Assembly (NCBI GenBank): GCA_003971905.1
Contig: RSEE01000122.1
Location: 1-64,000, forward strand
DNA from: Moniliella sp. 'wahieum'
Taxonomy: Eukaryota > Basidiomycota > Moniliellomycetes > Moniliellales > Moniliellaceae
Length of the DNA: 64,000 bases
Reading direction: 5' to 3'
The notes beneath the pieces are model-generated. The model searched no databases. It was not told the origin of the DNA and saw only the letters and a program-made list of their open reading frames with translations. Position numbers and translations under genes: made by a program. Each line of letters opens with the position of its first letter. The first letter of the stretch is position 1. Below are positions 24,470 through 37,178 of the stretch, one piece after another.

Positions 24470-25025
24470 CTTTCCCTTGCGCACTTTGTACCCCTCTACC
24501 CTCTGTTTTCTCGTGCACATGCCCCGCAACATGTCCAGCTAACTCTCTCGGTCTGGTATGCGTGCCGTTACCTGTTAGGAAGAACTATCACCTACGGCCT
24601 ATGATAGAAGTAGGAAGCCGATCGGAACGAGGAGAGGACAGTACCTTACAGCATATACTCAGAGTAATCCATTGCACCCTTTTTTCCAGCTGGGTAATCA
24701 TCTCCCCTTCCTTCCCCCCTGCCTATTGATTGGCCTGTATTAATGGTGGCCATTTCGACGGTTCTCTCGACTCGCTTCTTAGCCCACGAGCTCATGGATC
24801 CGTTTTTCTTCTACACATGTGCCGTGTACCTAACAACTAGCCTACGCACTACGCACCGCATATGCTCATCGGTGAGACTCAGCTCGCCCAATCGTCGCCC
24901 AATTCGTCCGGCCCTCCCGGTTCGCCCGTTTGCCCGGTTTGTCCATTCGGCTGAGCCACGCTCCACGCGTTTACACATTATGCGTTACGCCCACAGAGCG
25001 CCGAGCCTTTCCTGTCGCCTTGGTG

Positions 25026-25052
25026 TTCAACGTTCAACGTTCAACGTTCATA
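25026..25052. repeat. Tandem GTTCAAC(GTTCAAC) repeat
   Basis: Three to four head-to-tail copies of a 7-base unit containing the palindrome AACGTT. The same unit recurs at 29878-29910 and, more degenerate, at 16730-16815 and 8670-8800. Confidence 0.7.
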
Positions 25053-26157
25053 CCCACAAGGAAATGTGCCAACGTGAGCTTACAAAAGAGAGTGGAGTAG
25101 GTCTATAACTGTCAATGATGCAGTCCCTTTTCCCCTTTTCCGCGTGCAGTCAGTCGGTGGTGCACGCATGGCTGCCAAGACGTGTCACATGATGTGTATG
25201 ATGCTTGAAGCTTGACATGACATATGACAGGAGACTGCCTCGTGGCTGAACAAGGAAGAGTGTCCTGAGTTGTATTACCGAATCTCGTAGTGCGGACGAG
25301 GGAGAACAGGGGGGGGGTCACCTGGGGTAACTCTGTAAAGAGTGTCCTGGGCAGAAAGGAGAAAACCCTGTGTGACATGGAACAGGTACCGGTAAAGCTC
25401 TGCTGCCCCACCGGCCACCCCTCCCCGAGACGCACGCTGCGTTCAGGAATATGTAGCAGGTACCCGGGGTACCGCACTACCCGTACCGGCCCTGCACCGA
25501 TGCCGAGGCGGTCGAGCAGGGCACGAAATAGACGCGTTCCGTTGTCATCAACTGTATGTATACCTTGCAAGAAGCCACACAAGGCCACACACACTACTGG
25601 CACTCCAACAAAAACGAATCGGGTCTTGGGCCCGTTGATTGATCATAGATTATCTCGATCGTCCCCATCGTCGTTACGCGAGTTACATACTCATCGTTGG
25701 CATATTATAGTGGCGAATAGTCAAGATCAAGACAAGGCCGGGGAATGTCAGGGAGGAACAAGACGGAGGGTACGGAACAAATGACCAAAAACGAGAGAGG
25801 AAAACGCGAAAAAGGGAAGAGCAAGTTGCCAAACCGGTCACAGTACTCGAGTACTCATTGAGGGCTCTCTTCCAGCGTTCAGCACGTTCAGCCAACTCCT
25901 ATGATAAAATGCTCAGCGCTCACACACCCGCGCAGTTCGAACAATCCCATTCCACAACCACCCGCTGCCATATTTCTCCGGGCGAGTGGCAAAAAAGGGC
26001 CAGATTGCAGCATTAGATCATGCATCGTGCGAGACCGTCCCATGCACAGATCACAATACATCATGTGTATATCCCACGAGCCGTGCCTCTTCTTAGTCTG
26101 TTGGTGCGCAACTGTGTATATGATCTGATCTAAGACTCCTGTGAGCGCGCGCCTGAG

Positions 26158-26208
26158 GCCTGAAGCTTGAAGCTTGAAGCTTGAAGCGTGTAGCTTGAAG
26201 CTGGAAGA
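26158..26208. repeat. Tandem AAGCTTG(A) repeat
   Basis: About five imperfect copies of a 9-base unit containing the palindrome AAGCTT, in gene-free sequence. Confidence 0.65.
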
Positions 26209-28339
26209 ACTGTGAAACTGCTTACGGTCCAGTGCACGGCTACTGTGAAGAGTGCTAATGTAAATAGCACACAGTAGCAAAATGTTCTCATTCGAGGCAT
26301 GTGGCTGCCGATCCGTCGGTTTTTGCCACCCACGTATACATCGTGTGCATCATACTTCCTCTCAACCTACGTGCCTCATCGAATGAATTGTCCGTCCTGG
26401 CAGTGCCGTGGCATGGCAACCCAATGATCACAGTCACATCTGTGCGTCGGCCCAACCACAGCAGCTCAAAAACGGCATGTGCAATCTGTGGGCGCCAATA
26501 GGGGTCGGCCGGTCCGGTCATCGAAGTCATCGCACATGCTATATGCATCCCTCTGTCTGCTACTGCCATGTCTCGTGCCAAGAGACAGAGGGCAGAGTGG
26601 CTGGAATATGTAACAGAGAGAGGCTGTTATATACGTAACTTGGCCCGAAAAAGCCTACTCCGAGCGAACCAAGGTGGACTGGTGTTGGTTTTGGTGCACC
26701 TAAAAGTTTGTAGCTACTTCCAAGAAGCGTTGGGCGAATATCAATCGCCGTGTAGTAGCACCGGCCAAGAGATGTCGCATGTTTTTACCTTCAGAATCTC
26801 TGAGGCCTTGGTTGGCATGATGCATGAGCCATGATGCATGAGCTCTTGAACCACCACACGCCGAAGAGAGAGTTTGTTTTTCTGTTTGTTCTAGCGTATC
26901 GTTGCCGGTTTGGATTATATGAATGAATCACAAAATATGTAGTGCACCGCCATGCCGTGGTGGCGGTCGTGCTCTTCATCATCGAAATCACAATACCATT
27001 GCCCCTGCCTGCCTTGCCTTCCCAGGGCGGCGCAGTTGTGACCACATTGAATGTGTGCCGCAAGAGCCGAGAAGGATAAGAGACGACCGTAGTAGTCCAT
27101 CAAAGCATGTCATGCACACTTTGAAGTATGCATTCCAATCTATCTCTTCCCCCACGCAAACGGTGAAGAGCATACGTATATTTCTTCTGCATTGGGCCGC
27201 CTGTTAACAGGGTGGATATAGGATAGCTCTGGATGCGGTGGCAAAAAATCGGATACCCGTGGGCCTTGGAAGCCTTTTTGGAACGGAAGAATGACATGTG
27301 AATGTGACGGCGGTGGAGGCGTCCATGGAAGGCCGACACCTCGGGTGGTGGCTTGTGCCCCCACGCCTCCTGGAGCTCGTCGTCCTCGCATGATGCGCAT
27401 GATGCATGATGCACAATGCATGATGTATGAACGCGTGAGCTGCCGAAGCGCCCCCGTGCCTGAGTGGATGGGGCCGACGAGGCTGGCGCCCTGAGGAACT
27501 TCGCATTTCACAATCAAAGCCCATTTACTTCTGTGCCTGCGTTGTGTCTTCTGTGACATTGTGACATGGGGGAGCCATCACATAACTGTGACTTTCGTCA
27601 CGCGTACCAACTGCTCCTAGATCCCAAATCCTACTACTTCTTTCTTTGCTGTTGGCCAGCCTATATACCAGAAGAAGACCACGAAACCATATACCAAAAG
27701 AAGACCACGAAAAGGCGAGAGAGAGAAGGCCCGTGGGCATCTCCCAGGCGCCTGTCATAGCTACCACCAGTTCTCATGCATGTAGAACGGAAGGATTAGT
27801 GATCAATGATTCAAGAGCTACCCACACCGGTGCACCGTGTACTCATGCAACAGACGAACCAACATACAAACCCGAAAGTGGATGCCACGGCCGAGCACAT
27901 GTCCAGCGCGATCAGCTGAGCGCATTGAGCGCATTGAGCTCAGCCTGAGCGCTCTCAGGTTGTGGGCACAGCACAGAACGTAGAACGCTCATCGATCATC
28001 TCAGGCACTGCGCGCAATGCGAAACGATGTGGTGTATGGAAAGAAAGCTGCTGAGTGAGTGCAGCGCACTATAACCACCCGATGATTACTAACGTTAATG
28101 TGGGGCTCGCAGGTTCACTGAGAGTACCGAGGCACAGTCGAGAGGGCGCCGGGTAGCCAAGTACAAACCGCCAAACGAAAAAGGGGGACGCAATAAAGGG
28201 AACACATGGCGGAGCGTATAGTAAGTGTGGCGCCCACGATCCAAGTGGGTCTCGCGTGTGCAAATTTACTACCAACATCACATCCGTGGAAATGCCTTCT
28301 GAGCTTGTGAACGAGAAACCCTCAGTACTCAGGGGCGAA

Positions 28340-28378
28340 GATGAGAGGCGATGAGAGGCGATGAGAGGCGATGATGAG
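28340..28378. repeat. Tandem GATGAGAGGC repeat
   Basis: Three direct copies of a 11-base unit GATGAGAGGC(G), the last running into GATGATGAGG. Confidence 0.65.
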
Positions 28379-29179
28379 GTCCTCAGATCAGATCAGCGTG
28401 GTCAGCGTATATGGCCAGCACCTATATTAAGTCGTGGGAGTCTGGACATTTTGAGGCCTTCTAAGGCTCCCCCTTCGCGCTTCTCTTGGTCTCCTAAGGC
28501 CTCCCCAGGATTTTATCGGTTTCTTTTCGGCTTCCTCGCGCCACATCAACTTTTAAGCTGATGAGAGGGCCTCAACCATCTCATCTCACCCGTATCCCAG
28601 TCCTTTCAGAGGGCCCCAGATGATCTTCGACGATCTCTTTCAATGGTGCCCACTAAATGCTCTTTTCCGGGTCAGGCATGCAGACCAGGCTCACGGAGGG
28701 CACACCTCCCACTCCGGCCCACTGCTTCGACCGCGCGTCCGTCGTAGTCGCATGCAACGACGATTATATTCTGTCAGTAAGTACGTGCGCGCACGTCTGT
28801 ATCCAAACACGCAGACGCACGAAAAATATATATCCCTCCCTAGTAATACCTTTTCTTCTAATACACACCCCGCATGTGAGTCATTCATCCTTGCCTGCTC
28901 CAGACGGAGGGCGTTATATCGGCTTGGGGTCTGGGACCCTGCTGGTGTCGGAGGAATGGGGAGGATCGAGTTGGGAGGGGCATTGTGGACGCTGGAAAGA
29001 AGAGCTGATGGAGTGAAGTACTGAAGCTTGGAGCAGGCAAAAGAGTCGTTTGGGTAGAGGGGAGAGATGAGACATGATGCATGATGCATGAGCGCATGAG
29101 CTGCTGCCAGAAATCAGGTTTCGATTACCTAAGAAACACGTTAGTTGCTCATTGCTAGTTTATCAAGCTGCTAGTTGGG

Positions 29180-29660
29180 TGTCTGAACGTCTGAACAAAG
29201 TCGCCGTTTCCATGTCACATGCATGTCACAAGTTGCATGCTGCCACACAAGTCACAAGTCACCGTCTGTCACAGGCATCACTGTGACTAGCGAGAATGAC
29301 TGTAGTGACTTGGCCGGGGACCGGTGACCGGTGCCGGGGACGCGTCACGCGTCACGCAACACCACAGTGTCCCGTCGCAAATAATAAGCTTTCCCACTCA
29401 TTATAGAAACAGGAACAGGTCACCAGGTCACTAGCTTCACTAGTTATTGTGAAGATCACCGGTCACTAGGTAACTGGTCACCGGTCACCGGCCACTGTTA
29501 GTAATTAGTAACTAGTAATACTAGCACTGGGTACGTACTCAGTAGAAAGGCTACCGGCTACCGGTTACCGGTTACCGGCAACTAGTCACTAGCTAGTCAG
29601 TCACTCGCTTAGCGCAGCGCTGGCGCTGAACCTCGTTGCTGAGGCTGACCGGTGACCGGT
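29180..29660. repeat. Dense cluster of short palindromic words
   Basis: This interval is largely made of GTCAC/GTGAC pentamers joined by the six-base palindromes ACCGGT, ACTAGT, ACGCGT, GCTAGC-like and CCGGTTACCGG words, in direct and inverted order. It has no coding potential and no transposon ends. Confidence 0.6.
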
Positions 29661-31323
29661 GACCTTACCAGACAGGGATGAAATCTGAGATCTGGGAGAT
29701 GGGCTATGGAGCGGTGCAGAAGGGTGCCCCGACCGCCGAACCCCAGCCTGTCGTGGAAAACGCACGGAAGGTACTTACTTGGCGTGCAATCTATATACGC
29801 AGGTGTTTTATTACTCGCCTGGCCTGAGATCAGAACGTGTGAACGTGTGAACGTTGTGAACGCACAGATTGAATATTGAATGTTCAACGTGTTCAACGTT
29901 CAACGTTCAATAACATCTTTCACATTAGACCTGCAAACGTAAGCAAGCCCCTGTAGGCTGTACCATTAACCATTGTTGAGCCTGAGGGACCAGGCTGCCC
30001 CCAGGCTGCCCGCTGGCCAATGCTTGTTTGGATGCCAGGGGCGAGCGAGCGAGGTGGTAGGGTTTGCTGGGGCCTTGTGTCCCTCCAGCCTGGGGCCGCA
30101 CGTAGGCCTCGGCCAGCGGTTCGCCCTGGCGTGCTGCATGCGTTGCCACGTATCCTGAACGATGATCGGTGATCATGCATCTTGGCACACAGCACACTAG
30201 TCACTAGTCACGCGTCACGCGTCACTCATCCTGCGGTCGGATCTCAGATCTCAGACAGCCCTCGGCAGGCACTAGGCGTACGACTGGCATACTGGCCGCG
30301 GGCTACGTACGGTTCGAACAGGCCTGGGGCCTGGGGCCTGGCTGCCCTGTCTTCTGGCCCTACGCGGGGCGGAAGCGCAGCGGTGCTTCCTTGGTCCAGT
30401 ACTGTGGTGCGCGTGCCGGCCCTCCAGAGCGCCCGGCGGGCGCAGTGTCGCCAGGCTGGCGTCATGTAGTCATGCATCATGCAGTCATGCAGTCATGCAT
30501 GCACCAAGCACCCTGCACGATGCACCATGCTGCATCGCCGCCAGACTGCCCGGTTGCGGGGGCGGGCACACGGCGACCAGCAGCCACCGCCGCGGGCACC
30601 ATGCGGGAGCCGGGGTGCTGTGGGTGCTGGCCGCGGTGTGTCGCACCCACACGCGCACCGCACCAGGCAGATGCGCCCGCGCTGCACCCTGGCCTGCCGG
30701 CGTGCTGGCACAGTGGCCGGCTGCGGCGCCGCCACGCGCTGCACCAGGCGGCTGATGCGCTGATGCGAGCGGCTGGAATAGGATGCGTGATGGGAGTAAG
30801 TCACCACTTTACCGGCCGTCGGTGCTCACCGCCGCACTCACCCATACGTGTCACCCATCCCGTCTCAGCTCCCGCAGCACACGCACAGTCACCCGTCCCA
30901 TCCAGCCCGCACTACACAGGCCCAACCAGCCAGCCAGCCAAGCCCACGGCACACGCTCCCTCGCCCTGCCCTGCGCTGGGCACGCCAGTCGCAGCCACCA
31001 CCACCACCTCCACCACCGCCACCGCCACCGCCACCGCCTCCTCTCAGCCCCTCCAGCCTCTCCACCCTCTCCGCGCCCATCCACCGCCCCCTCCCTCCCC
31101 CCCCTGCGCACTAGCAGCCGGCCGCTCATTTATACACGAAGCGCTTGCTGCTCCTCGCCACCCCTCCCCCCGCCCCCTCCCCTCCTGCCCTCCCGCCAGC
31201 GATGCCCGACACTGGCACCCACACAGCCACCCTTGTCGCTTCCTGTGTCGCCACCACCGCTGCTGCTGCTGCCTCTGCATCCCGTCTCCCTCCGCCCGTC
31301 TCCACCGTTGTGCGCCTCCCGCT

Positions 31324-33770
31324 ATGAACACCAGCCCTCCTCGTGCTGGCGCAGCTGCCGCCTCCTCCGGTGCGTCCAACAGCCCCCGAACCCCAACGCT
31401 TCCAGCCTCAACCCCTCTGCCTCCTTCTCCGCCCCCTTTGGTCCCTGGCCCCCCCAGCCCTGGTCCTCTGCCGATCCCTCCACCGTGGGCCCAAGCCCCC
31501 CCCCCGCCTCCTTCCGTCCTGCACCAGTCTCCGTCCCCCCTGCCGGCGCGCCTGGCATGTGGGACATCCGCTCTTGGTCCGACACGTTCCCGTCTGCCTC
31601 GGCTGCCCCTCCCTCGCGCCCTGTTCCTCGCCCCGAAGCAACCAGCCCAGACGCCATGCACGGTCTACTGCCCACCCCACAACAGTCCTCCGTCAACCCC
31701 CACCTACCTCTCCTCCCTTCTCTCTGCGCCGTATGATCCCTCGCCCAACGTAACCGACCCTTCCCTCCTCCCCGATCCGGGACAGACCCCGCCGCTGCAG
31801 CGCCACATGTCCATGGCCAGCACGGCTCAAACTTCCAAACCCACCTCTCGCTCTGGCGAGTTTCTCCTTGACCCCTCCTACCTCCCCTACCAGCGGCCCT
31901 TTTCCTTCCCAAAAGCCCCCGCCCCCATCTATGGGATCCTTCACCTTCGACACATCTGCCTTTGGTCCAGCTGGCTTTGGCGCCTTCCCTCCTCCCCCTC
32001 AGCCTGCTGCCGCGTCCCAAACGTCGTCGTCGCAATGGCCGCCACCGCAAGCGCAGGTGCCAACAATGGGCCAATCTCGATGGCCGATTTGCCGACGGGG
32101 ATGCAGGGTCGCTTGCGCTCGGTTCTGGGCCCCTCTCATCGTCGCGGCACACTGGGCGCTATGCCACAGTGGTCCAAGCCTGCTTCCGACGGGTTTGACC
32201 CTTCGATCGGCCGGCTTGCCGAGTACCCCTCGGCGCCCCTTTGGCCCGGCTCTCCCTCACAGCCGTCGGTGCCAGCGAACGAGTCGGATTCAACGTCGCG
32301 AACGCCTTCCTTCCAAATCACCGCCTCGGGTGGCGTAGTCAAGGGCGCAACGTTCCTCTCTCGCAACGTGCTTCCTCCCTCGGCGTTGGGCGGGCACGCG
32401 GCTTCCCATCCTCCTGGCTTGGGCGCCCGCGTCCTTCGTCCCGATTCGGCTATGGGCAGTGGAATCAGTATGGCGGCCTGCATGGCCGTACCGAGTTGCA
32501 GTCCATGGCGTATGGCGGCGCGGCAACGGCCGCTGCCGCGACGGAATTTACTAAACGCAAAGGATGGCCGCTGCGCGTGGTAGAGGAGTTGATTGATTTT
32601 GTTCATGTTCTCGATCCTAAGGGTACCATCCTCTTTGCCTCGCCTAGCATTGTCGACTTGACCGGGTGGAAGCCCGAGGAAGTCAAAGGTCAAAAGTTGG
32701 TCGATGTACGTGCCTGTCCCTTTCATCTTACCGTGTCTCCCCTTGTACCGTATTACGTGAGGAGCAGAGTGGCTGATCGTTTCTTCTTTTTTTTCTTTTT
32801 GCTTGCTCTTTGACGTAGTTTGTCCATCCTGATGACGTGCAAGCGGTGCGAGAGCATCTCGACCCCGCCATCCAAGTGCCGGGGGCGGATGATTATGTAC
32901 ATGCGGTTCCGGTGCAAGCCCGAGAAGAGCAAGAAAGCTGGGCGAGAGGGGGATACGTCTTCCGTCGGCGATTCCTCTTCTACACCTTCCTCTACCAGCG
33001 AGGCGGGAAAACGGGGCAACAAGCGGAGACCGCGGGCCTGACTCAGGTCGGCCGCGTCATGGCCAACAATGTGCCTTATGTGGTGTTTGAGTTTACGGGT
33101 CATCCTTACTTTCCTCCTGCTGAGTTTGCTCAGTTGGCCAAGGAGCGTGCGCAGCGGCATGCGGCCAAGAAGAACGCGTCTCCGCGTACGGCCAAAGCGG
33201 CCTCGCTGCCGCTAACCCTTCCATCGAGAACACAAGCACCAGACGGCAATGAGAATGACAACCCTGAAGAGAATGCGTTGCAATGTTTCTTTTGTTCCTC
33301 TCGTGTCCATCCCACGCCCAACATTTCCATCCTCGACTCGTTCCTGGAGCTCAAGGTGGAAAATGAACGGTTGCGGTTGATGCTGCAGAAACTGAATATG
33401 GAGGAAGAGGCTGAGCTGCCTTCGTCCAACGCTGCTGCTCGATCGCCTCGTCTGCCCACGCGAACCGACGCGAGCGAGGAAGACCATAAGAACAAGAAGA
33501 AGAAATCACGCCCGACGAAGGCGACCACGTCTGTGCCGATTGTGGTCGGGTGGACTCGCCCGAGTGGCGCAAAGGTCCCCTCGGACCCAAACGCTGTGCA
33601 ACGCATGCGGATTGCGCTGGGCCAAACGCATCAAACGCCATGGCGGCGATCCCAACGCTGCCGCCATCGCTTTTCATCAACAAGCTTCCGCCGCAGCACA
33701 ACAAGCCGCTGCAGCTCCCACCGCTACTCCTTCCTTCCCCTCCAACCCGGGTATGGGCTTCCACCCCTAA
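31324..33770 (+). CDS. WC-2: White-collar-2-type blue-light regulator (PAS + GATA zinc finger)
   Basis: Partner of the photoreceptor WC-1 in the light-responsive, DNA-binding white collar complex. The start at 31324 gives MNTSPPRAG and a long Pro/Ser-rich N-terminus. The PAS domain begins at about 32560: LRVVEELIDFVHVLDPKG, then FASPSIVDLTGWKPEEV; a 113-nt intron (32706-32818, GTACGTG...TTTGACGTAG) joins KLVD to FVHPDDVQAVREHL in frame. It continues with YMRFRCKPEK and VPYVVFEFTGHPYFPP. The GATA finger at about 33530-33640 reads CADCGRVDSPEWRKGP with the second pair in CNACGLRWAKR, a four-Cys type IV finger with an 18-residue loop, as in WC-2. Leu-rich ELKVENERLRLMLQKL lies between. The end is NPGMGFHP. 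Frame changes occur at about 31380, 31740, 31950, 32470, 32890 and 33580. Confidence 0.9.
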
Positions 33771-36700
33771 CCGGCCTGCCCCCCTTCCCTGTCCTGTTTC
33801 CCCCCCTCGTTTCCCCCGTTTTCCTCGTTTCCTCGTTTCCCTCGCTTTCATCGTTTCCCTCGTTTCCCTGCTCGCCCGACCCTATCTATCTGCGGCCACG
33901 CATTCGCTCCCTTCCCTCCGTGCTCTTTTTTTCTTCCCCTTTCCCCTCACCTCGCTCCCTGTCCACCCCCCTCCCCCGCGCCCCGCTGTCTGCCCCCCCC
34001 CCCCCCCCCCCGTCACTTTGACTGTTTCCCCTCGCGCTTGCTACGGTATGAGAGGCGGCGCTGTCCTGCCTCACCCCCCTCGCCCTTCACCCTCGTCTTT
34101 CACCCTCGTCTTTCACCCCTCCACTTACCTCTGAACTCTCGTCTCCCGCCAACGTCTCCAATCCGTATACTTGTACCGACCCCTGGCACTGGCAATGGCA
34201 CTGATACTGAGTACCGAGTAATACTGAAACTGAACACTGAGCGCACTGAGATCTGAGAGCACTTCACTGAACTCTGGACCCTGAACCCTGAGGCCTGAGG
34301 TTAGTCTAAGCCCTGAACCTTGAGCCCTACTCCACTCCCTCTCCTTGTCCGGGTAGGGGTAGTGATGCACGAGGATCGATGAGCGCTCAGGCGCTCAGGG
34401 CTCATGCCTGCCTCAGGGCTCAGGCTGAGCAGCGAAAGGCAGGGCAAGGCAGGGTCGGGTCTGGTCTGTGATAGATGATAGAAGACGGATGATTCGATGA
34501 TAGAAGATGGGAGATAGAAGATCATTAGGAGAGGCTACAACGCCCTCCCCCGCTGCACAGATAGTGCCCCCGCACTGCACCTTGAAGTCTCCCATTTTGT
34601 TCCCTTTGGGGGGGCATTGCGGTTTGCAGAGAGGGATACGGAGATGCGTACTTCATGAAGATAAAGACCGGCCTGAAGCTGCTGAAGCGTCAAGCGTAAG
34701 GCCTGAGATGGAAAGGAAACTAACTGCGTAAGAGTTCTGAGCCTGAGCGCTGAGCCCACTCTGACGTGCACCTCGTTTGTTCATGCATCGTGCAGCAGTG
34801 CATTGAACATCGAACGTTGACTTGCCGGGGGGCGATGTATGAGTTATGAATCATTGGCCCGGCACGGGCCCGTCTCTATTCTCCCCTGACATATGTGCAT
34901 GACGAGGGCCCTTGGGAGGTATATATATGGCTCCCTGGGTCGATCGCGTCGCGATCTTGCCCGAGTCAATATAGTCACTATATATGGTCACTAGTAATTA
35001 GTCACTAGGTACGGGCCCTCGCAGCAACGTCCGAAACCTTCGATCGCGGATCTCGCGGGAGGATCCGACTAGGTGCCGCAGAGTGACTAAGTATAGTAGT
35101 GACTATAATACCTTGAACCTTGGGGTGCCGTTTGGCGTACATATTGAGCAACCACGGCTTTTCACGCCACGGTTGGAGGTGTGGCCTGCGTCTGTCAGAT
35201 GTAGAGGCGAACGGTAGGACTCTAGGATCTATAAGGTCGAACCGGGTCTAAGATCTAAGATCTAGCCCCACCTCAGGCCTTTATTACCCCCGCATATCTA
35301 CATTTTTCGACAGATGAGGTCCCGAGACATCTCTCAGAAAGTCATCGATCTCATCGATCACATCTGGGGCCCACGAGATGCTTTACTTAATGACAAAAAA
35401 GCTATTCAAGTATTCCAGCTTCAAGAAAGAGATATGCTTCAAGTTCTGGAGATCAGATGATTAAGATGTTTGAAAAAGGGGCGGTGATTGGTGAGCAAAG
35501 AAAGTATCAGCTAGTAGTAGAGGAGAGGAAGAGGAGAGAGGAGGCCCGGGGAAAGAACGGGGGCTAGCAAGGGTGAAAATATGAATAGTGAGTCATTTGG
35601 TGAAGCGCGAAAAAGCTTGGCGCTTGAAAAGAGAAGAGAAGAGAAGAGAAGAAGAGAAGAGAAGAGAAGAGAAGAGAAGAGAAGAGAGAGAAGAGAAGAA
35701 AGAGAAGAGACAAGTCGGAACATCACACAAAGGAAGCTACGAGAAGGAGAGTTCCTTAAGCTATTCAGTCCGTCGCCCTTGTGAACCTCGAAGGAACCAT
35801 AGTTGGGTGCCAAAAGCGTCAGTGGCTGAGAAATCTCTGTTGTGACAATGATAGCATTCGCCTAGCTATAGTGCCTTTTTGGAGGGAATAACACTACAGA
35901 GAGCCAATAAAGCGTCCCGTTCAGCCCGACGCGGAGCGGGCAACCTTCTGATTCTTCCCCCGCCACACCGCTTTTCTCTGATCTGCTCGAGTTACTTGTG
36001 CCTTCTATTTGCCAACGCCACGGTTCTCGTTCCACTCGTAACCTCATCCCCGCTCCTGCTATCGTCGATTACTGGTGATTAGCTCGATTAGTCTTCTATC
36101 CCAGAGACTCTCTGGGCACCACAAAGAGTGTCCTGTGTTGTCGCCCTGGATTGCACCCACAACGACGGTGCAAAACACTGCCCCGCATATATATATAGAG
36201 TTGTGGGTTGTAGTGCCCTTTCGGCACACACTGACCGAAGATTAGGGTCCCGAAAATTTATCAGTCCAGTATGGCATATGATCAGGCCGTGGTGAATGTT
36301 AGAATGGGATTATGGCCACAGTTCCTTGAAGGATAAGGTTATGGTCGAGCTGGATAAGATGAAGGCGAAAAAGACGTGACAAATTGACGGGGGCATATAA
36401 TTGTCCTCTCGCCCATTTTTTTGATGGGGAAACGTTATAGCTAGATGCTTGTATATTCAGTGGGGAAGGAGAATATATTACGGAATGATTAATTAACTTA
36501 CCGAAAGATGTCTTCCTTCGAGTAGGAAAGCTGATCCTTCTCATGACATACATAGTATATCTACTACGAGAGGCTCATATATTCGCATCCTTTCCCGCAT
36601 TATTGCATTTGTTGGTTTGGCAACGAGAGAGTAGATGGTCTCGCGTGAACGCGTGAACGTACCGTCAACGAACATCACGAAGGGTCCTGGCTTGCTGGCG

Positions 36701-37178
36701 CCCATTTTTCTCCTATTGGGTGGTGACGATCCGACATCAAAGTTCGGACGAGCAAGAGCCTCTTTGTTGGGATATAGGCAGTACTACCCCTCGAGTTAGA
36801 TCAGCTTACTTTTTGGTCTCTCTTGGTGGATCTGCGTCACCAGCTCGCGGGTGGCAGCAATGATCGATGGTAAAGCTCCAAAAACGTGCTTAGGGCAGCT
36901 CTGAGCCGGAAGCGCTAATATATCTAAGGAAACATTGCCTAGGTTGTGGAGTTTATAGACACGTCTCTAGCACAGGAGAGACCAAGTATATTGATCTTCT
37001 CAAGGCTCCCATTTGAGGCGCCTCCTAATTCCGCCCGCTGGGCGGCAGGGCTAAACATTGCACCGATCCAGTCCTAGCACGACCACAAAACAATTTCCTG
37101 CTTGAATTGTCGGAATTGTCGAGGCATTTTCTGCCGTTCTTCTGACCTGGTAGACTGCCACCACTCCGACTGCCCATC
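33771..37178. other. 3.4-kb gene-free region
   Basis: No supported gene. 33771-34130 is C/T-rich and includes a run of about 18 C at 33994-34012. 34240-34440 carries CTGAGGCCTGAG/GCGCTCAGG words. 34970-35000 has ATATAGTCACTATATATGGTCACTAG-type words (two TCACTA units). 35240-35270 repeats TCTAAGATCTA. 35625-35715 is an almost pure purine GAGAA tract. 35,000-37,000 is noticeably more A/T-rich than the genes and contains isolated TATATATA runs (36189, 36460). Confidence 0.5.
35625..35715 (+). repeat. Polypurine GAGAA tract
   Basis: About 90 bases of iterated GAGAA/AGAGAAG on the + strand with no pyrimidine over most of its length. Such mirror-symmetric polypurine tracts can adopt triplex (H-DNA) forms. 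Confidence 0.75.

Larger units (their letters stand above)
24470..31323. other. 6.8-kb gene-free, repeat-rich island
   Basis: No protein with recognisable motifs in any frame; no reverse transcriptase, transposase or terminal repeats seen. The sequence is a patchwork of short iterated words: GTTCAAC at 25026-25050 and 29878-29910; GAAGCTT repeats at 26160-26190; ATGATGCATGAG words at 26815-26840, 27390-27440, 29070-29100 and 30470-30530; GATGAGAGGC x3 at 28340-28375; and the dense GTCAC/ACCGGT/ACTAGT cluster at 29180-29660. TATATA motifs and A/T patches alternate with GC-rich DNA. The last 700 bp before 31324 are C-rich, presumably the 5' flank of the white-collar gene. Confidence 0.5.

Noticed and set aside
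28340-28378. CRISPR-like direct repeats
   Set aside because: Units are contiguous and only 11 bases, without spacers; the DNA is eukaryotic.
30305-30330. Possible tRNA B-box (GGTTCGAAC)
   Set aside because: No T-stem complement and no A-box at a suitable distance.
24470-31323. Transposon or retroelement remnant
   Set aside because: No reverse transcriptase, integrase or transposase motif and no paired terminal repeats seen in any frame.
30391-32583. 730-residue single ORF starting well upstream of WC-2
   Set aside because: Only parts of it are in the WC-2 coding frame; the first 300 codons lie in repeat-rich intergenic DNA and lack motifs. I start WC-2 at 31324.
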